Shown here in pieces: positions 34,861-42,388 of a DNA stretch of 64,000 nt (the stretch's first letter is position 1; each line of letters starts with the position of its first letter). Origin of the DNA: Mycolicibacterium rhodesiae (GTDB lineage Bacteria; Actinomycetota; Actinomycetes; Mycobacteriales; Mycobacteriaceae). The stretch covers positions 434,001 through 498,000 of the forward strand of contig NZ_MVIH01000003.1 of NCBI RefSeq assembly GCF_002086695.1, in the 5' to 3' direction. The position numbers and the translations under genes are program-made. The notes beneath the pieces are model-generated. The model was not told the DNA's origin and did no database searches. It was given only the letters and a program-made list of their open reading frames with translations.

Positions 34861-35790
34861 CTAACCGATTGCCTTTTCACACGTGAACTGGCATATGTCG
34901 GTGTAGCCGTTGCGGAACAGGTCCGCACACCCGGTGAGGTACTTGTCGAAGCGCTCGTAGATCTCTTCGGACGTGATCGCGATCGCCTCGTCCTTCTTGG
35001 CTTCCAAGTTCGCTGCCCAGGTGTCCAGCGTGCGCGCGTAGTGCGCCTGCAGGTGCTGCTCGCGGGTCACGTTGTAGCCGGCGGTGACGGCGTGCTGACG
35101 GACCATCGAGGCGAGCGGCAACCGGCCACCGGGATAGATCTCGTCCATGATGAATTTGATGAAGCGCACCCGCGACATCGTCAGCGGAAGCTTCTTGGCT
35201 TTGATCTCCTCGTCCTCCGGAATGATGATCGTGTGTAGCAACATCACGCCGTCGTCGGGCATCCAGCTGAAGGTCTTCTTGAAGTAGTCGTCGTACTTGT
35301 TGAAGCCGAAATGCTCGAAGGCACCGATCGACACGATCCGGTCGACCTTTCCGTCGAACTCCTCCCATGGCTGCAGCCGGACCTCCATGCTGCGGCTGGT
35401 GTCGATGTTCGGGAACCGGTTCTGCTCGATGTGCTGCTTCTGGTTCTCCGACAGCGTGAGGCCGATGACGTTCACGTCGTACTTCTCCACGGCGCGCTGA
35501 ATCGTCGAGCCCCAGCCGCAACCGATGTCCAACAGCGTCATGCCCGGCTCCAGGCCCAGCTTGCCCAGCGAGAGGTCGACCTTGGCCATCTGCGCTTCTT
35601 CGAGGGTCATGTCGTCGCGCTCGAAGTAGGCGCAGCTGTACGTCTGGGTGGGGTCCTGCCAGAGCTTGAAGAAGTCGTTGGAAATGTCGTAGTGGAACTG
35701 CACTTCCTTCTTGTCCGACCCGCGGGTCTGGGACGCGGACTTCGACAGCCATTGCGATGAGGGAGACGATGTACGGGGTGTGTCAGTCAC
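34861..35790 (-). CDS. Cyclopropane/mycolic acid methyltransferase (canonical)
   Basis: A 309-residue SAM-dependent methyltransferase. It has all family landmarks: [28 protein letters not shown] (bicarbonate-site Cys), LLDIGCGWG (SAM), SIGAFEHFG (Glu) and VMLLHTI (His). These enzymes add cyclopropane, methyl or hydroxyl groups to double bonds of mycolic acids. Which of CmaA, MmaA, PcaA or UmaA it matches best needs a tree. The GTG at 35790 follows a GAGGA element; the frame open to 35859 is less likely. It lies 64 nt upstream of the altered paralogue on the same strand, so the two are probably co-transcribed. Confidence 0.93.
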   Translation of the reverse strand: MTDTPRTSSPSSQWLSKSASQTRGSDKKEVQFHYDISNDFFKLWQDPTQTYSCAYFERDDMTLEEAQMAKVDLSLGKLGLEPGMTLLDIGCGWGSTIQRAVEKYDVNVIGLTLSENQKQHIEQNRFPNIDTSRSMEVRLQPWEEFDGKVDRIVSIGAFEHFGFNKYDDYFKKTFSWMPDDGVMLLHTIIIPEDEEIKAKKLPLTMSRVRFIKFIMDEIYPGGRLPLASMVRQHAVTAGYNVTREQHLQAHYARTLDTWAANLEAKKDEAIAITSEEIYERFDKYLTGCADLFRNGYTDICQFTCEKAIG

Positions 35791-35897
35791 AGGCGTTCCG
35801 TCCTCAGTGCGTGGGTAGCGATCCGACGCGGTGTACCCATTCAGACTGATCTCAATCATCGCTGTGCGAGGGCATTTCGCCGACTAGGTTGGTCGGC

Positions 35898-36443
35898 GTG
35901 GCCGAGGCCGACGGTGTCCGCTGGGACGGCAAATATGCGGGCCGCGAAGCTGGGGCGCCACGTCTGCCCGACGTCTTCGCGCCGTACGCCGACGAACTTC
36001 CGACTGCGGGTCACGCGCTGGAGTTGGCCTGCGGATTCGGGGAGGCGTCCGTCTGGCTGGCTGAGCGCGGCCTGACGGTTCGGGGCGTGGACGTCTCGGC
36101 CGTCGCGATCGATCAAGCGCGGGAATTGGCAGCTCGCCGCGGTGTCAGCGAGCGCTGCACGTTCTCCGTCGCCGATCTCGACGACGGACTTCCGCCGGGG
36201 CCGCCGGCCGCGGTGATCGTCTGTCATCGGTTCCGCGACCCCGCCTTGTACTCCGCGATCGGCGACCGCCTCGCGGCAGGCGGCCTGCTGGCGATCAGTG
36301 TCCTCAGCGAGGTCGGCGCCGAGCCGGGTCCGTTCCGCGCCCGCGCCGGTGAACTCCGGGACGCATTCGCCGGATTGCAGTCGCTGGCCGCGGGGGAGGG
36401 CGGCGGCCAGGCGTGGCTTCTGGCACGCCGGCCCCGCCGCTAA
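35898..36443 (+). CDS. Class I SAM-dependent methyltransferase
   Basis: A protein of about 181 residues with the Rossmann methyltransferase motif ALELACGFGEASVWLAERGL followed by VRGVDVSAVAIDQARELAAR and a VADLDDGLP motif. It resembles small tellurite-resistance or UbiE-like methyltransferases; the substrate is unknown. A TTG at 35889 or this GTG at 35898 can start it. Its stop overlaps the convergent NYN gene by a few bases and it is divergent from the CMAS gene. Confidence 0.8.
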   Translation: MAEADGVRWDGKYAGREAGAPRLPDVFAPYADELPTAGHALELACGFGEASVWLAERGLTVRGVDVSAVAIDQARELAARRGVSERCTFSVADLDDGLPPGPPAAVIVCHRFRDPALYSAIGDRLAAGGLLAISVLSEVGAEPGPFRARAGELRDAFAGLQSLAAGEGGGQAWLLARRPRR

Positions 36444-37291
36444 CGCAGCTTGACCATCCGGGTGGTGGAGCTTTCGTCGAGCTCCACGACGTCGGTGCGG
36501 GATCGCAGGAAGTCGCTGAACGACTTGAACCCCAACGACTTCTCCGAAAACGACGGATCCATCCGCTTCATCTGGGCCTTGACCGCCGAGTTGTGCAACC
36601 AGTCGGCGTCGTCCTTGCCCAAGCCGATCTGCAGCGCCCGCTGCAACAGCGCGGTCGCGGCGGTCTGCGGATCGGGCGAATCCTTGTCGGCCGACTTCGC
36701 GCGCCTGGTCCGCTTCGGTGATTCCTCGGTTGCCGTCGGCTCGACCTCCGGGACACCGGGCAGCGAGTCGTAGATGACGAAGTCGTCGCAGGCCGCCGCG
36801 AGCGCCCGGCTGGACGAGCCGGCCACACCGATGCCGACCACGTAGCGGCCCAGCCGTTTGCAGCGCTGCGCGAGTGGGATGTAGTCGGAATCGCCGGCCA
36901 CGATCACCACGTGCGTGAGGTCGGGCAGCCGGAACATGTCCTCGACGGCGTCGACGGCCAGCCGAATGTCTGCGCCGTTCTTTCCGTACGCCGCGGCGGG
37001 AAACAACTGGACCAGGTCGACCGCCCGCCCAACCAGCTGCTGCTGGTATTCGGCGTTGACCTCGGCGGACCAATCGGCATACGCGCGCGTCAATACCACC
37101 GTCCCGAACGACGACGCGAAATCGAGGATCGACCCCACGTCAACACGCGCGCGGGCCAACTTGGCGGCTTCCAGCCCCTTGGCCTTGTCGCGTTGAAAAG
37201 AGTTGCGGCCGTTGACCTGGTCGTAGCGGGAGATGACGATGTTGTCGAAGTCGAGGTACACCGCAACGCGTGCAGCGCCAGGTTCGGTCAT
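36440..37291 (-). CDS. NYN-domain ribonuclease-like protein with OST-HTH domain
   Basis: A 283-residue protein. The N-terminal NYN (PIN-like) domain carries the acidic metal-binding residues in VAVYLDFDNIVISR, NGADIRLAVDAVEDMF and VIVAGDSDYIPLAQR. A charged linker (KRTRRAKSADKDS) leads to a C-terminal OST-HTH/LOTUS-like region (KRMDPSFSEKSLGFKSFSDF), which binds RNA. The pair of domains suggests RNA processing. The ATG at 37291 is chosen; the frame to 37435 adds unconserved sequence. It is divergent from the L,D-transpeptidase gene. Confidence 0.87.
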   Translation of the reverse strand: MTEPGAARVAVYLDFDNIVISRYDQVNGRNSFQRDKAKGLEAAKLARARVDVGSILDFASSFGTVVLTRAYADWSAEVNAEYQQQLVGRAVDLVQLFPAAAYGKNGADIRLAVDAVEDMFRLPDLTHVVIVAGDSDYIPLAQRCKRLGRYVVGIGVAGSSSRALAAACDDFVIYDSLPGVPEVEPTATEESPKRTRRAKSADKDSPDPQTAATALLQRALQIGLGKDDADWLHNSAVKAQMKRMDPSFSEKSLGFKSFSDFLRSRTDVVELDESSTTRMVKLR

Positions 37292-37440
37292 GTGCTCGAG
37301 TCTTGTCCATGTTGTGACGCGGCACGCGCCTTTGCCCGAACGTGCAGGCCTCCCGGTGCGTCTATGCTTCAGGGGCCCGGTCGATCCGGGTATCCCGCCA
37401 ACAGTGGCCAACCTCGTGGATTTCGCATGGAGCAAACAAG

Positions 37441-38697
37441 TTGACCGTGAGTCGTCGTGCCCGTGGGGCCAGCCTCGGCGTGGTTCTGGCGGTGCTGGCC
37501 GTGCTCGGTGGTGTCGTGGTCACCTCCGCCCCGCACTGCCCCGAGCACTGCCGCACTGAGGCCGCCGCCCTCACTCCACGGCCGGCGCCGTCGAAGGACC
37601 CGGCCGCGGTCACGCTCACGCCCGCAGACGGTGCGACCGACGTCGATCCGCTCGGCGGGATCACGGTCGTCGCGAACACCGGCATGCTGACCCACGTCAC
37701 GATGGTCAACGACGCCGACAAGTCGATCCCGGGTGTCGTCACTCCGGACTTCAAGACCTGGAAGCCGACCGTGCCACTGGGCTACGGGCGCTCCTACACC
37801 CTGACCGTCGAGGCCCGTGGCCCCGGAGGTGTGCCGTCCACGATGTCGTCGACGTTCCAGACGTTGGTGCCCAGCGATCAGACCCAGGTGTCGTTCACCG
37901 CGGCGGGCTGGCAGCCGATCGACGGTGCCCGGCTGGGGATCGGCACCGTCGTCGTCGCGCACTTCGGTGAGCCCATCACCAACCGGGCCGCCGCCGAGCA
38001 GCACCTGTCGGTCACCACCAACCCGCCGGTGCACGGATCCTGGTATTGGATGGATGACCAAACCGCCCATTGGCGTCCCGAAAAGTATTACGCCCCAGGC
38101 ACTTCGGTGACAGTGAAAGCCAACATTTACGGGGTTCCGCTCGGGGACGGCCTGTACGGCGAACAGGATTCCTCCGCGACGTTCACCATCGGTGATTCGC
38201 ACGTCTCCGTCGCCGACGACACGACCAAGCAGGTCAGCGTGTTCGACAACGGCAAGCTGGTGCGCACCATGCCGACCTCGATGGGCCGCGGCGGCACCGA
38301 GACGGTCGGCGGGCAGACCCTGTCGTTCTGGACCCCGCCCGGTGTCTACACCGTGATGGACAAGGCCAACCCGGTGATCATGGACTCGTCCACCTATGGG
38401 CTGCCCATCAACTCGCGGCTGGGCTATCGCGAAACAATCCCGTACGCCACGCGCATCAGCCCGGACGGCATCTACCTGCATCAGCTGAACGCGACCGTGT
38501 GGGCGCAGGGCAATACCGACACCTCGCACGGCTGCCTGAACCTCAGCGGGGAAAACGCCGCCTGGTTCTACGACTTCTCCGTGCCCGGTGACGTGGTGGA
38601 GGTGAAGAACACCGGTGGGCCACCACTGCAACTGACGCAGAACGGCGACTGGACAGTGCCGTGGAACGAGTGGCTCAAAGGCAGTGCACTGCACTGA
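37441..38697 (+). CDS. L,D-transpeptidase, first of a tandem pair
   Basis: A 418-residue exported enzyme that makes 3-3 crosslinks in peptidoglycan. After a membrane/signal segment (ASLGVVLAVLAVLGGVVVTS) come two Ig-like domains of the mycobacterial Ldt type and then the YkuD catalytic domain, with TSHGCLNLS and catalytic Cys365 (GIYLHQ upstream). It ends with the Trp-rich C-terminus DWTVPWNEWLKGSALH, typical of LdtMt1/2/5. The TTG at 37441 has GGAG 9 nt upstream; GTG 37447 is an alternative. A Cys pair (HCPEHC) after the signal could form a disulfide or carry a lipid. Confidence 0.9.
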   Translation: MTVSRRARGASLGVVLAVLAVLGGVVVTSAPHCPEHCRTEAAALTPRPAPSKDPAAVTLTPADGATDVDPLGGITVVANTGMLTHVTMVNDADKSIPGVVTPDFKTWKPTVPLGYGRSYTLTVEARGPGGVPSTMSSTFQTLVPSDQTQVSFTAAGWQPIDGARLGIGTVVVAHFGEPITNRAAAEQHLSVTTNPPVHGSWYWMDDQTAHWRPEKYYAPGTSVTVKANIYGVPLGDGLYGEQDSSATFTIGDSHVSVADDTTKQVSVFDNGKLVRTMPTSMGRGGTETVGGQTLSFWTPPGVYTVMDKANPVIMDSSTYGLPINSRLGYRETIPYATRISPDGIYLHQLNATVWAQGNTDTSHGCLNLSGENAAWFYDFSVPGDVVEVKNTGGPPLQLTQNGDWTVPWNEWLKGSALH

Positions 38698-38864
38698 GTT
38701 GGTATCGGGGGAAATTAAATTTCGCTAATGAATGGATATTTGCTGCAGGTGGTCACCGAGTCGGCGTTCTTCAGGTGACGATCCGGGCTTGCGGACGTCT
38801 ATGATCTCAGGCGTCAAAGGTGACGCCGGCAACCCATCGTCGACCTGTTCTGGAGTGATTTTCG

Positions 38865-40133
38865 GTGGTCTTTTCCCGTCCCGCACGCACGGCTGGGCTG
38901 GTGGTGGGAGTGTTGCTTCTCGCGGTTTTGGTGAGCGACGTCGCCGGGCTGCCGGGATGCCAGGGTGTGTGCAAGACCGCCACGGCGACCGCGCAGGTGC
39001 AGTTGCCGCCCGCGCCCCCGAAGCCACCGATGCTCGGCATCTCACCGGCGAACGGCTCGACCGAGCTGAGCCCGCTGAGCCGGGTCTCCGCGCAGGTGGT
39101 CGGCGGCAGCCTGACCAACGTGTCGCTGGTCGACGACTACGGAAACACTCTGACCGGCGCCCTGTCGCCGGACGGGACGTCGTGGCAGCCTGCCCAGCCG
39201 CTCAAGTACGGGCGCACCTACACGATGCAGGTCGCCAGCCAAGGTGCCAGCGGCGTGCCGTTGACGCGGACGACCAAGTTCTCCACCGCCTCACCCGACT
39301 ACCTCACCCACGTGTACCTCGAGACGCCGGGCGGGCTGCCGATCCACGACGACATCCGCTACGGCATCGGCACGATCATCGCCGCCCGCTTCGATGAGGA
39401 CATCTCCGACAAGGCGGCCGCGGAACGCAACCTCGTGGTGACCACCAACCCGCCGGTGCAGGGATCCTGGTACTGGGTCGACGACAGGACCGCCCACTGG
39501 CGCCCGGCCAAGTACTACGCGCCGGGTACGACCGTGTCGGTGGCCGCCAACATCTTCGGGGTGCGCGTTGGCGACGGGATGTACGGCGAGGAAAACGAGA
39601 AGGCCACCTTCACCATCGGCGACGCACACGTCTCGATCGCCGACGACACCACCAAGACGGTCAGCGTGTTCGACAACGGCAAACTGGTTCGGTCGATGCC
39701 CACGTCGATGGGGCAGGGCGGCTACCAAACCATTGCGGGACGGACGTTTTCGTTCTGGACGCCACCCGGGGTGTACACCGTGATCGACAAAGCCGAGTCG
39801 GTGACGATGGACTCGTCGACCTACGGGCTGCCGGTGGCCTCATCGATGGGCTACAAGGTGAAGATCCCGTACGCCACCCGGATCAGCACCGACGGCATCT
39901 ATCTGCATCAGCTGAACGACACGACGTGGGCGCAGGGCAATACCAACGTGTCGCACGGCTGCCTGAATCTCAACGGTTCGAACGCCTCGTGGTTCTTCAA
40001 TTTCTCGCAGCCCGGTGACGTGGTGGAGGTCAAGAACACCGGCGGTCCGAAGCTGGAGATCTGGCAGAACGGTGACTGGTCGCTGCCGTGGGGCGAGTGG
40101 TTGAAGGGCAGTGCGCTGACGCCGAAGCCGTAG
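38865..40133 (+). CDS. L,D-transpeptidase, second of a tandem pair
   Basis: A 422-residue paralogue of the preceding gene: GTG start at 38865 (GGAG 10 nt upstream), signal/anchor LVVGVLLLAVLVSDVAG, two Ig-like domains, then the YkuD domain with VSHGCLNLN and Cys366. The C-terminus DWSLPWGEWLKGSALTPKP aligns with that of its neighbour. The two share long identical stretches (SVFDNGKLVR, SMPTSMG, FWTPPGVYTV, MDSSTYGLP), so they arose by tandem duplication. Both have a Cys pair after the signal. They probably give partly redundant 3-3 crosslinking and carbapenem-target activity. Confidence 0.9.
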   Translation: MVFSRPARTAGLVVGVLLLAVLVSDVAGLPGCQGVCKTATATAQVQLPPAPPKPPMLGISPANGSTELSPLSRVSAQVVGGSLTNVSLVDDYGNTLTGALSPDGTSWQPAQPLKYGRTYTMQVASQGASGVPLTRTTKFSTASPDYLTHVYLETPGGLPIHDDIRYGIGTIIAARFDEDISDKAAAERNLVVTTNPPVQGSWYWVDDRTAHWRPAKYYAPGTTVSVAANIFGVRVGDGMYGEENEKATFTIGDAHVSIADDTTKTVSVFDNGKLVRSMPTSMGQGGYQTIAGRTFSFWTPPGVYTVIDKAESVTMDSSTYGLPVASSMGYKVKIPYATRISTDGIYLHQLNDTTWAQGNTNVSHGCLNLNGSNASWFFNFSQPGDVVEVKNTGGPKLEIWQNGDWSLPWGEWLKGSALTPKP

Positions 40134-40210
40134 CGAAACCTCGCTTGGCTGGCCGACTTTGGCCACGCCGGCGGTGATGATTGCGCCTGCGGCGCCAGCA
40201 GTGATTTCTC

Positions 40211-40930
40211 TCAGTGAGTTCTCTTGCTCGTCGCGCGCCCGGATCCTGCGGTTCCTGTCTGCTTCTTGTCCGTGGTCTTAGACGTGCGCTGCGCCGTTCG
40301 ATGCGGCGATTCTTTCTGGGCGGTAGACGAACTCGCTCTCGTGCGTCCTGATTCTGCCAAGCCGTTCTTGGCGGGACGGTTGGTGAGCACGGTTCGAGAC
40401 GCGGGAGTGGAATTCGACTTCACCGAAGTGGACGTCGATTTTGGCGTCGCAGTCAACGCAATCAGCGGAGATGCCAGAAAATAAGGGGCCAGTACGAAAC
40501 TCGCCAGGCTCGATTGGAGAATGAAAACGGGGTCGAGTGTGATCGGCTGCATGCTGACGCCTTTGACCAACACGTTCAACAATACTCCGATGCCGACGCT
40601 CAGCGGCAAAGTGACCGGGAACGTTGCATACCAAGCCGACGCGACAGCGATCACGCCGATGGTCGCCACCACCTGCTGCGGAGTGGGCGGTGCAAAGTTC
40701 AGTTGCGGAATCGCCGCGGCACTACGGTCGGATGTTGCGGTGGTTGCAGTGGGGTGTGCCACAGCGGTCAGATCAACGGCGATCGTGGACAGCTGTATCG
40801 CGTGAGGGTGCCGCGGGGCTGCAACGTCTTGTGCGATCGGCGCGGACACCAGGCTGACCGCAACCACCGTCGTCATGCCAGCTGCGGCGAGCCGAAATAT
40901 ATTGGCGCTGTTGGTAATCGATTTAGTCAT
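40211..40930 (-). CDS. Membrane or exported protein, paralogue of the next gene
   Basis: A 239-residue protein of unknown function. It has a signal-like N-terminus (IFRLAAAGMTTVVAVSLVSA), a central hydrophobic region (VIAVASAWYATFPVTLPLSV, then GIGVLLNVLV and SSLASFVLAPYFLASPLIAL) and a Lys/Thr/Ser-rich basic tail ending GRATSKRTH. The WYxxFPVTxPxS motif and the hydrophobic layout recur in the gene directly upstream, which it overlaps by 8 nt. No known domain is visible. Confidence 0.65.
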   Translation of the reverse strand: MTKSITNSANIFRLAAAGMTTVVAVSLVSAPIAQDVAAPRHPHAIQLSTIAVDLTAVAHPTATTATSDRSAAAIPQLNFAPPTPQQVVATIGVIAVASAWYATFPVTLPLSVGIGVLLNVLVKGVSMQPITLDPVFILQSSLASFVLAPYFLASPLIALTATPKSTSTSVKSNSTPASRTVLTNRPAKNGLAESGRTRASSSTAQKESPHRTAQRTSKTTDKKQTGTAGSGRATSKRTH

Positions 40931-41534
40931 GTGATCGTTCCTTCATCATGGTCCGGCCTGATCGGGCGGCTTGGGGGTGCACTGGTCTCCGCGAGTTCGC
41001 GAGACCGTGGGCGACGTTGCGTCCCGGGCCATGTGCGCGGAACTCGGTGGAGTGCCTTCTCGTGGCGGCGGTTGCTGCGGTATTTCGCTGTGAGACAGGG
41101 CCTGTGGCGGCGTACCGGATGAAGTTCAACGGGGCGTATACGAATATGTCGAGCGCCGCTTTCACGAGCCATGGGTCGGCGACTTTCGGGTTCCGGGCGT
41201 CGCCTCCCAATGCGTAGACACCCAGCCATCCCGCGAGCAAGAAGCTGACCGGCACGGTGACTGGGAAGGCCAGGTACCAGAGGGTCGCCAGTGCGATCGC
41301 CTTGATGCCATTGGATGTCGCTTCAGGCGAGAGGGTCTTTGCGGCAGTTGGCGGTGCGGGGACGGTCAGGTCAACGAAGGCGGATTGCAGGTCGACCGAG
41401 AATTCGTGGCGCGTTGGGTCATGTGGCTGGGCGAGCGTGTTCGGCGCGGCCAGCAACCCGATGGCGACGATCACTGCGACGGCGGCCGCGGTAATACGGG
41501 AGCCAGGTCCAACCACGTCAAGCAGTCCACACAC
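40923..41534 (-). CDS. Membrane or exported protein, paralogue of the previous gene
   Basis: A 203-residue protein of unknown function: signal-like N-terminus (ITAAAVAVIVAIGLLAAPNT), the motif LWYLAFPVTVPVSFLLAGWL, a second hydrophobic part (KAALDIFVYAPLNFIRYAA) and a basic, Arg/His-rich tail. It shares WYxxFPVTxPxS and the overall plan with the gene it overlaps, so the pair is an operon of duplicated genes. Start is the GTG at 41534. Confidence 0.62.
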   Translation of the reverse strand: MCGLLDVVGPGSRITAAAVAVIVAIGLLAAPNTLAQPHDPTRHEFSVDLQSAFVDLTVPAPPTAAKTLSPEATSNGIKAIALATLWYLAFPVTVPVSFLLAGWLGVYALGGDARNPKVADPWLVKAALDIFVYAPLNFIRYAATGPVSQRNTAATAATRRHSTEFRAHGPGRNVAHGLANSRRPVHPQAARSGRTMMKERSHD

Positions 41535-41673
41535 GCGATTCCCCCCGAGAGATCGACTACGGACGAGGGTATCTGACCCTTAGGTAAATATCAGGTTTTT
41601 ATCAGGACTAGCTCAGGTGTGTCGCCGGTCACATCAAGCGTATTCTGGGAGGCCTCTCGAGAAGGGAGACGAG

Positions 41674-41982
41674 ATGAAGGGCGCATATCGGGATCCGGTG
41701 GATCACTCCCGCACGACACAGCCGCACGCCGGCGAATCTTTCATCGACACGCTCTGGCTGCCCGGCCTGTTCCTCATCGCGCTCGGCGTGCTGGGTCTGG
41801 TCGGCGTCATCGCTGCGCTGGCCTATAACCATCATGAGCTGCTCTTGATGCTGGGCTCGATTGCCGCGGGGCTGCTGATTGTCGGGGCGCTGCTGATCAT
41901 GGCCGAGCATCACCGGGTGGTGCGGGTAGAGCGTCGTTGGCTGGCGGAGCACCCCGGCCGTACGTACCGCCACACTGCGTAG
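41674..41982 (+). CDS. UsfY-like small membrane protein
   Basis: A 102-residue protein with GGGAG 6 nt before the ATG at 41674. The N-terminus MKGAYRDPVDHSRTTQPHAG followed by ESFIDTLWLPG matches the mycobacterial UsfY family, known from the usfY-usfX-sigF operon. Two membrane segments follow (LFLIALGVLGLVGVIAALAY, LLLMLGSIAAGLLIVGALLI) and then a charged tail RVERRWLAEHPGRTYRHT. No sigF or usfX gene is next to it here. Function is unknown. Confidence 0.65.
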   Translation: MKGAYRDPVDHSRTTQPHAGESFIDTLWLPGLFLIALGVLGLVGVIAALAYNHHELLLMLGSIAAGLLIVGALLIMAEHHRVVRVERRWLAEHPGRTYRHTA

Positions 41983-42388
41983 CCAGACGGATATCGGGGC
42001 ACTCGGGCGGTCCGGGTGCGGAACCTCGGTGCGCCATCCAAATACCGATTCACGTGCAGATTTGCGCGATGCCACTTTGCTGAAAATTACCTGGATGTCA
42101 ATAAGCGGGTAACGGTTGTGAATCAGTTCACAGTCCGCCCTTGCTCATGATTGGTGCCTTGAACAGTATTTATACCGATCCGACTGACAGTGTTCTGCGA
42201 AGTCGCGGCGGACACCCTAGCAATCCCCTAACCCCCTAACCGGGGTTGCTGGGATATCCCGGTACAACCCGTATCGGGTAGGGGACCGCGCCCCATTTCG
42301 GGGTGCGCGTCATCTCCATACCGTGGCTAGTAATCACCGGGCGGGGCCGGCGATCGAGCTTTCCAAGAAGACTAGGAAGGAACGTCCA
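41983..42388. other. Promoter region of the IniB-like gene
   Basis: About 400 nt with no gene. It is notably AT-rich in its first half and contains a perfect CRP-type site at 42117-42132, the stretch TTGAACAGTATTTATACC after it, and an inverted repeat AGCAATCCCC / GGGGTTGCT (about 42219-42250). A long 5' leader of the iniB-like gene is likely. Confidence 0.6.
42117..42132. promoter_or_regulatory. Perfect CRP-type site upstream of the IniB-like gene
   Basis: TGTGA-ATCAGT-TCACA matches the CRP consensus TGTGA-N6-TCACA at every conserved base. Mycobacterial CRP (Rv3676 family) uses the same motif. It lies 257 nt upstream of the IniB-like start and 135 nt past the UsfY-like stop. Confidence 0.7.

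Noticed and set aside
41590..41620. SigF-like promoter (GGTTT ... GGTGT) upstream of the UsfY-like gene
   Set aside because: The -10 part departs from the GGGTA consensus and the spacing is at the limit; too weak to call.
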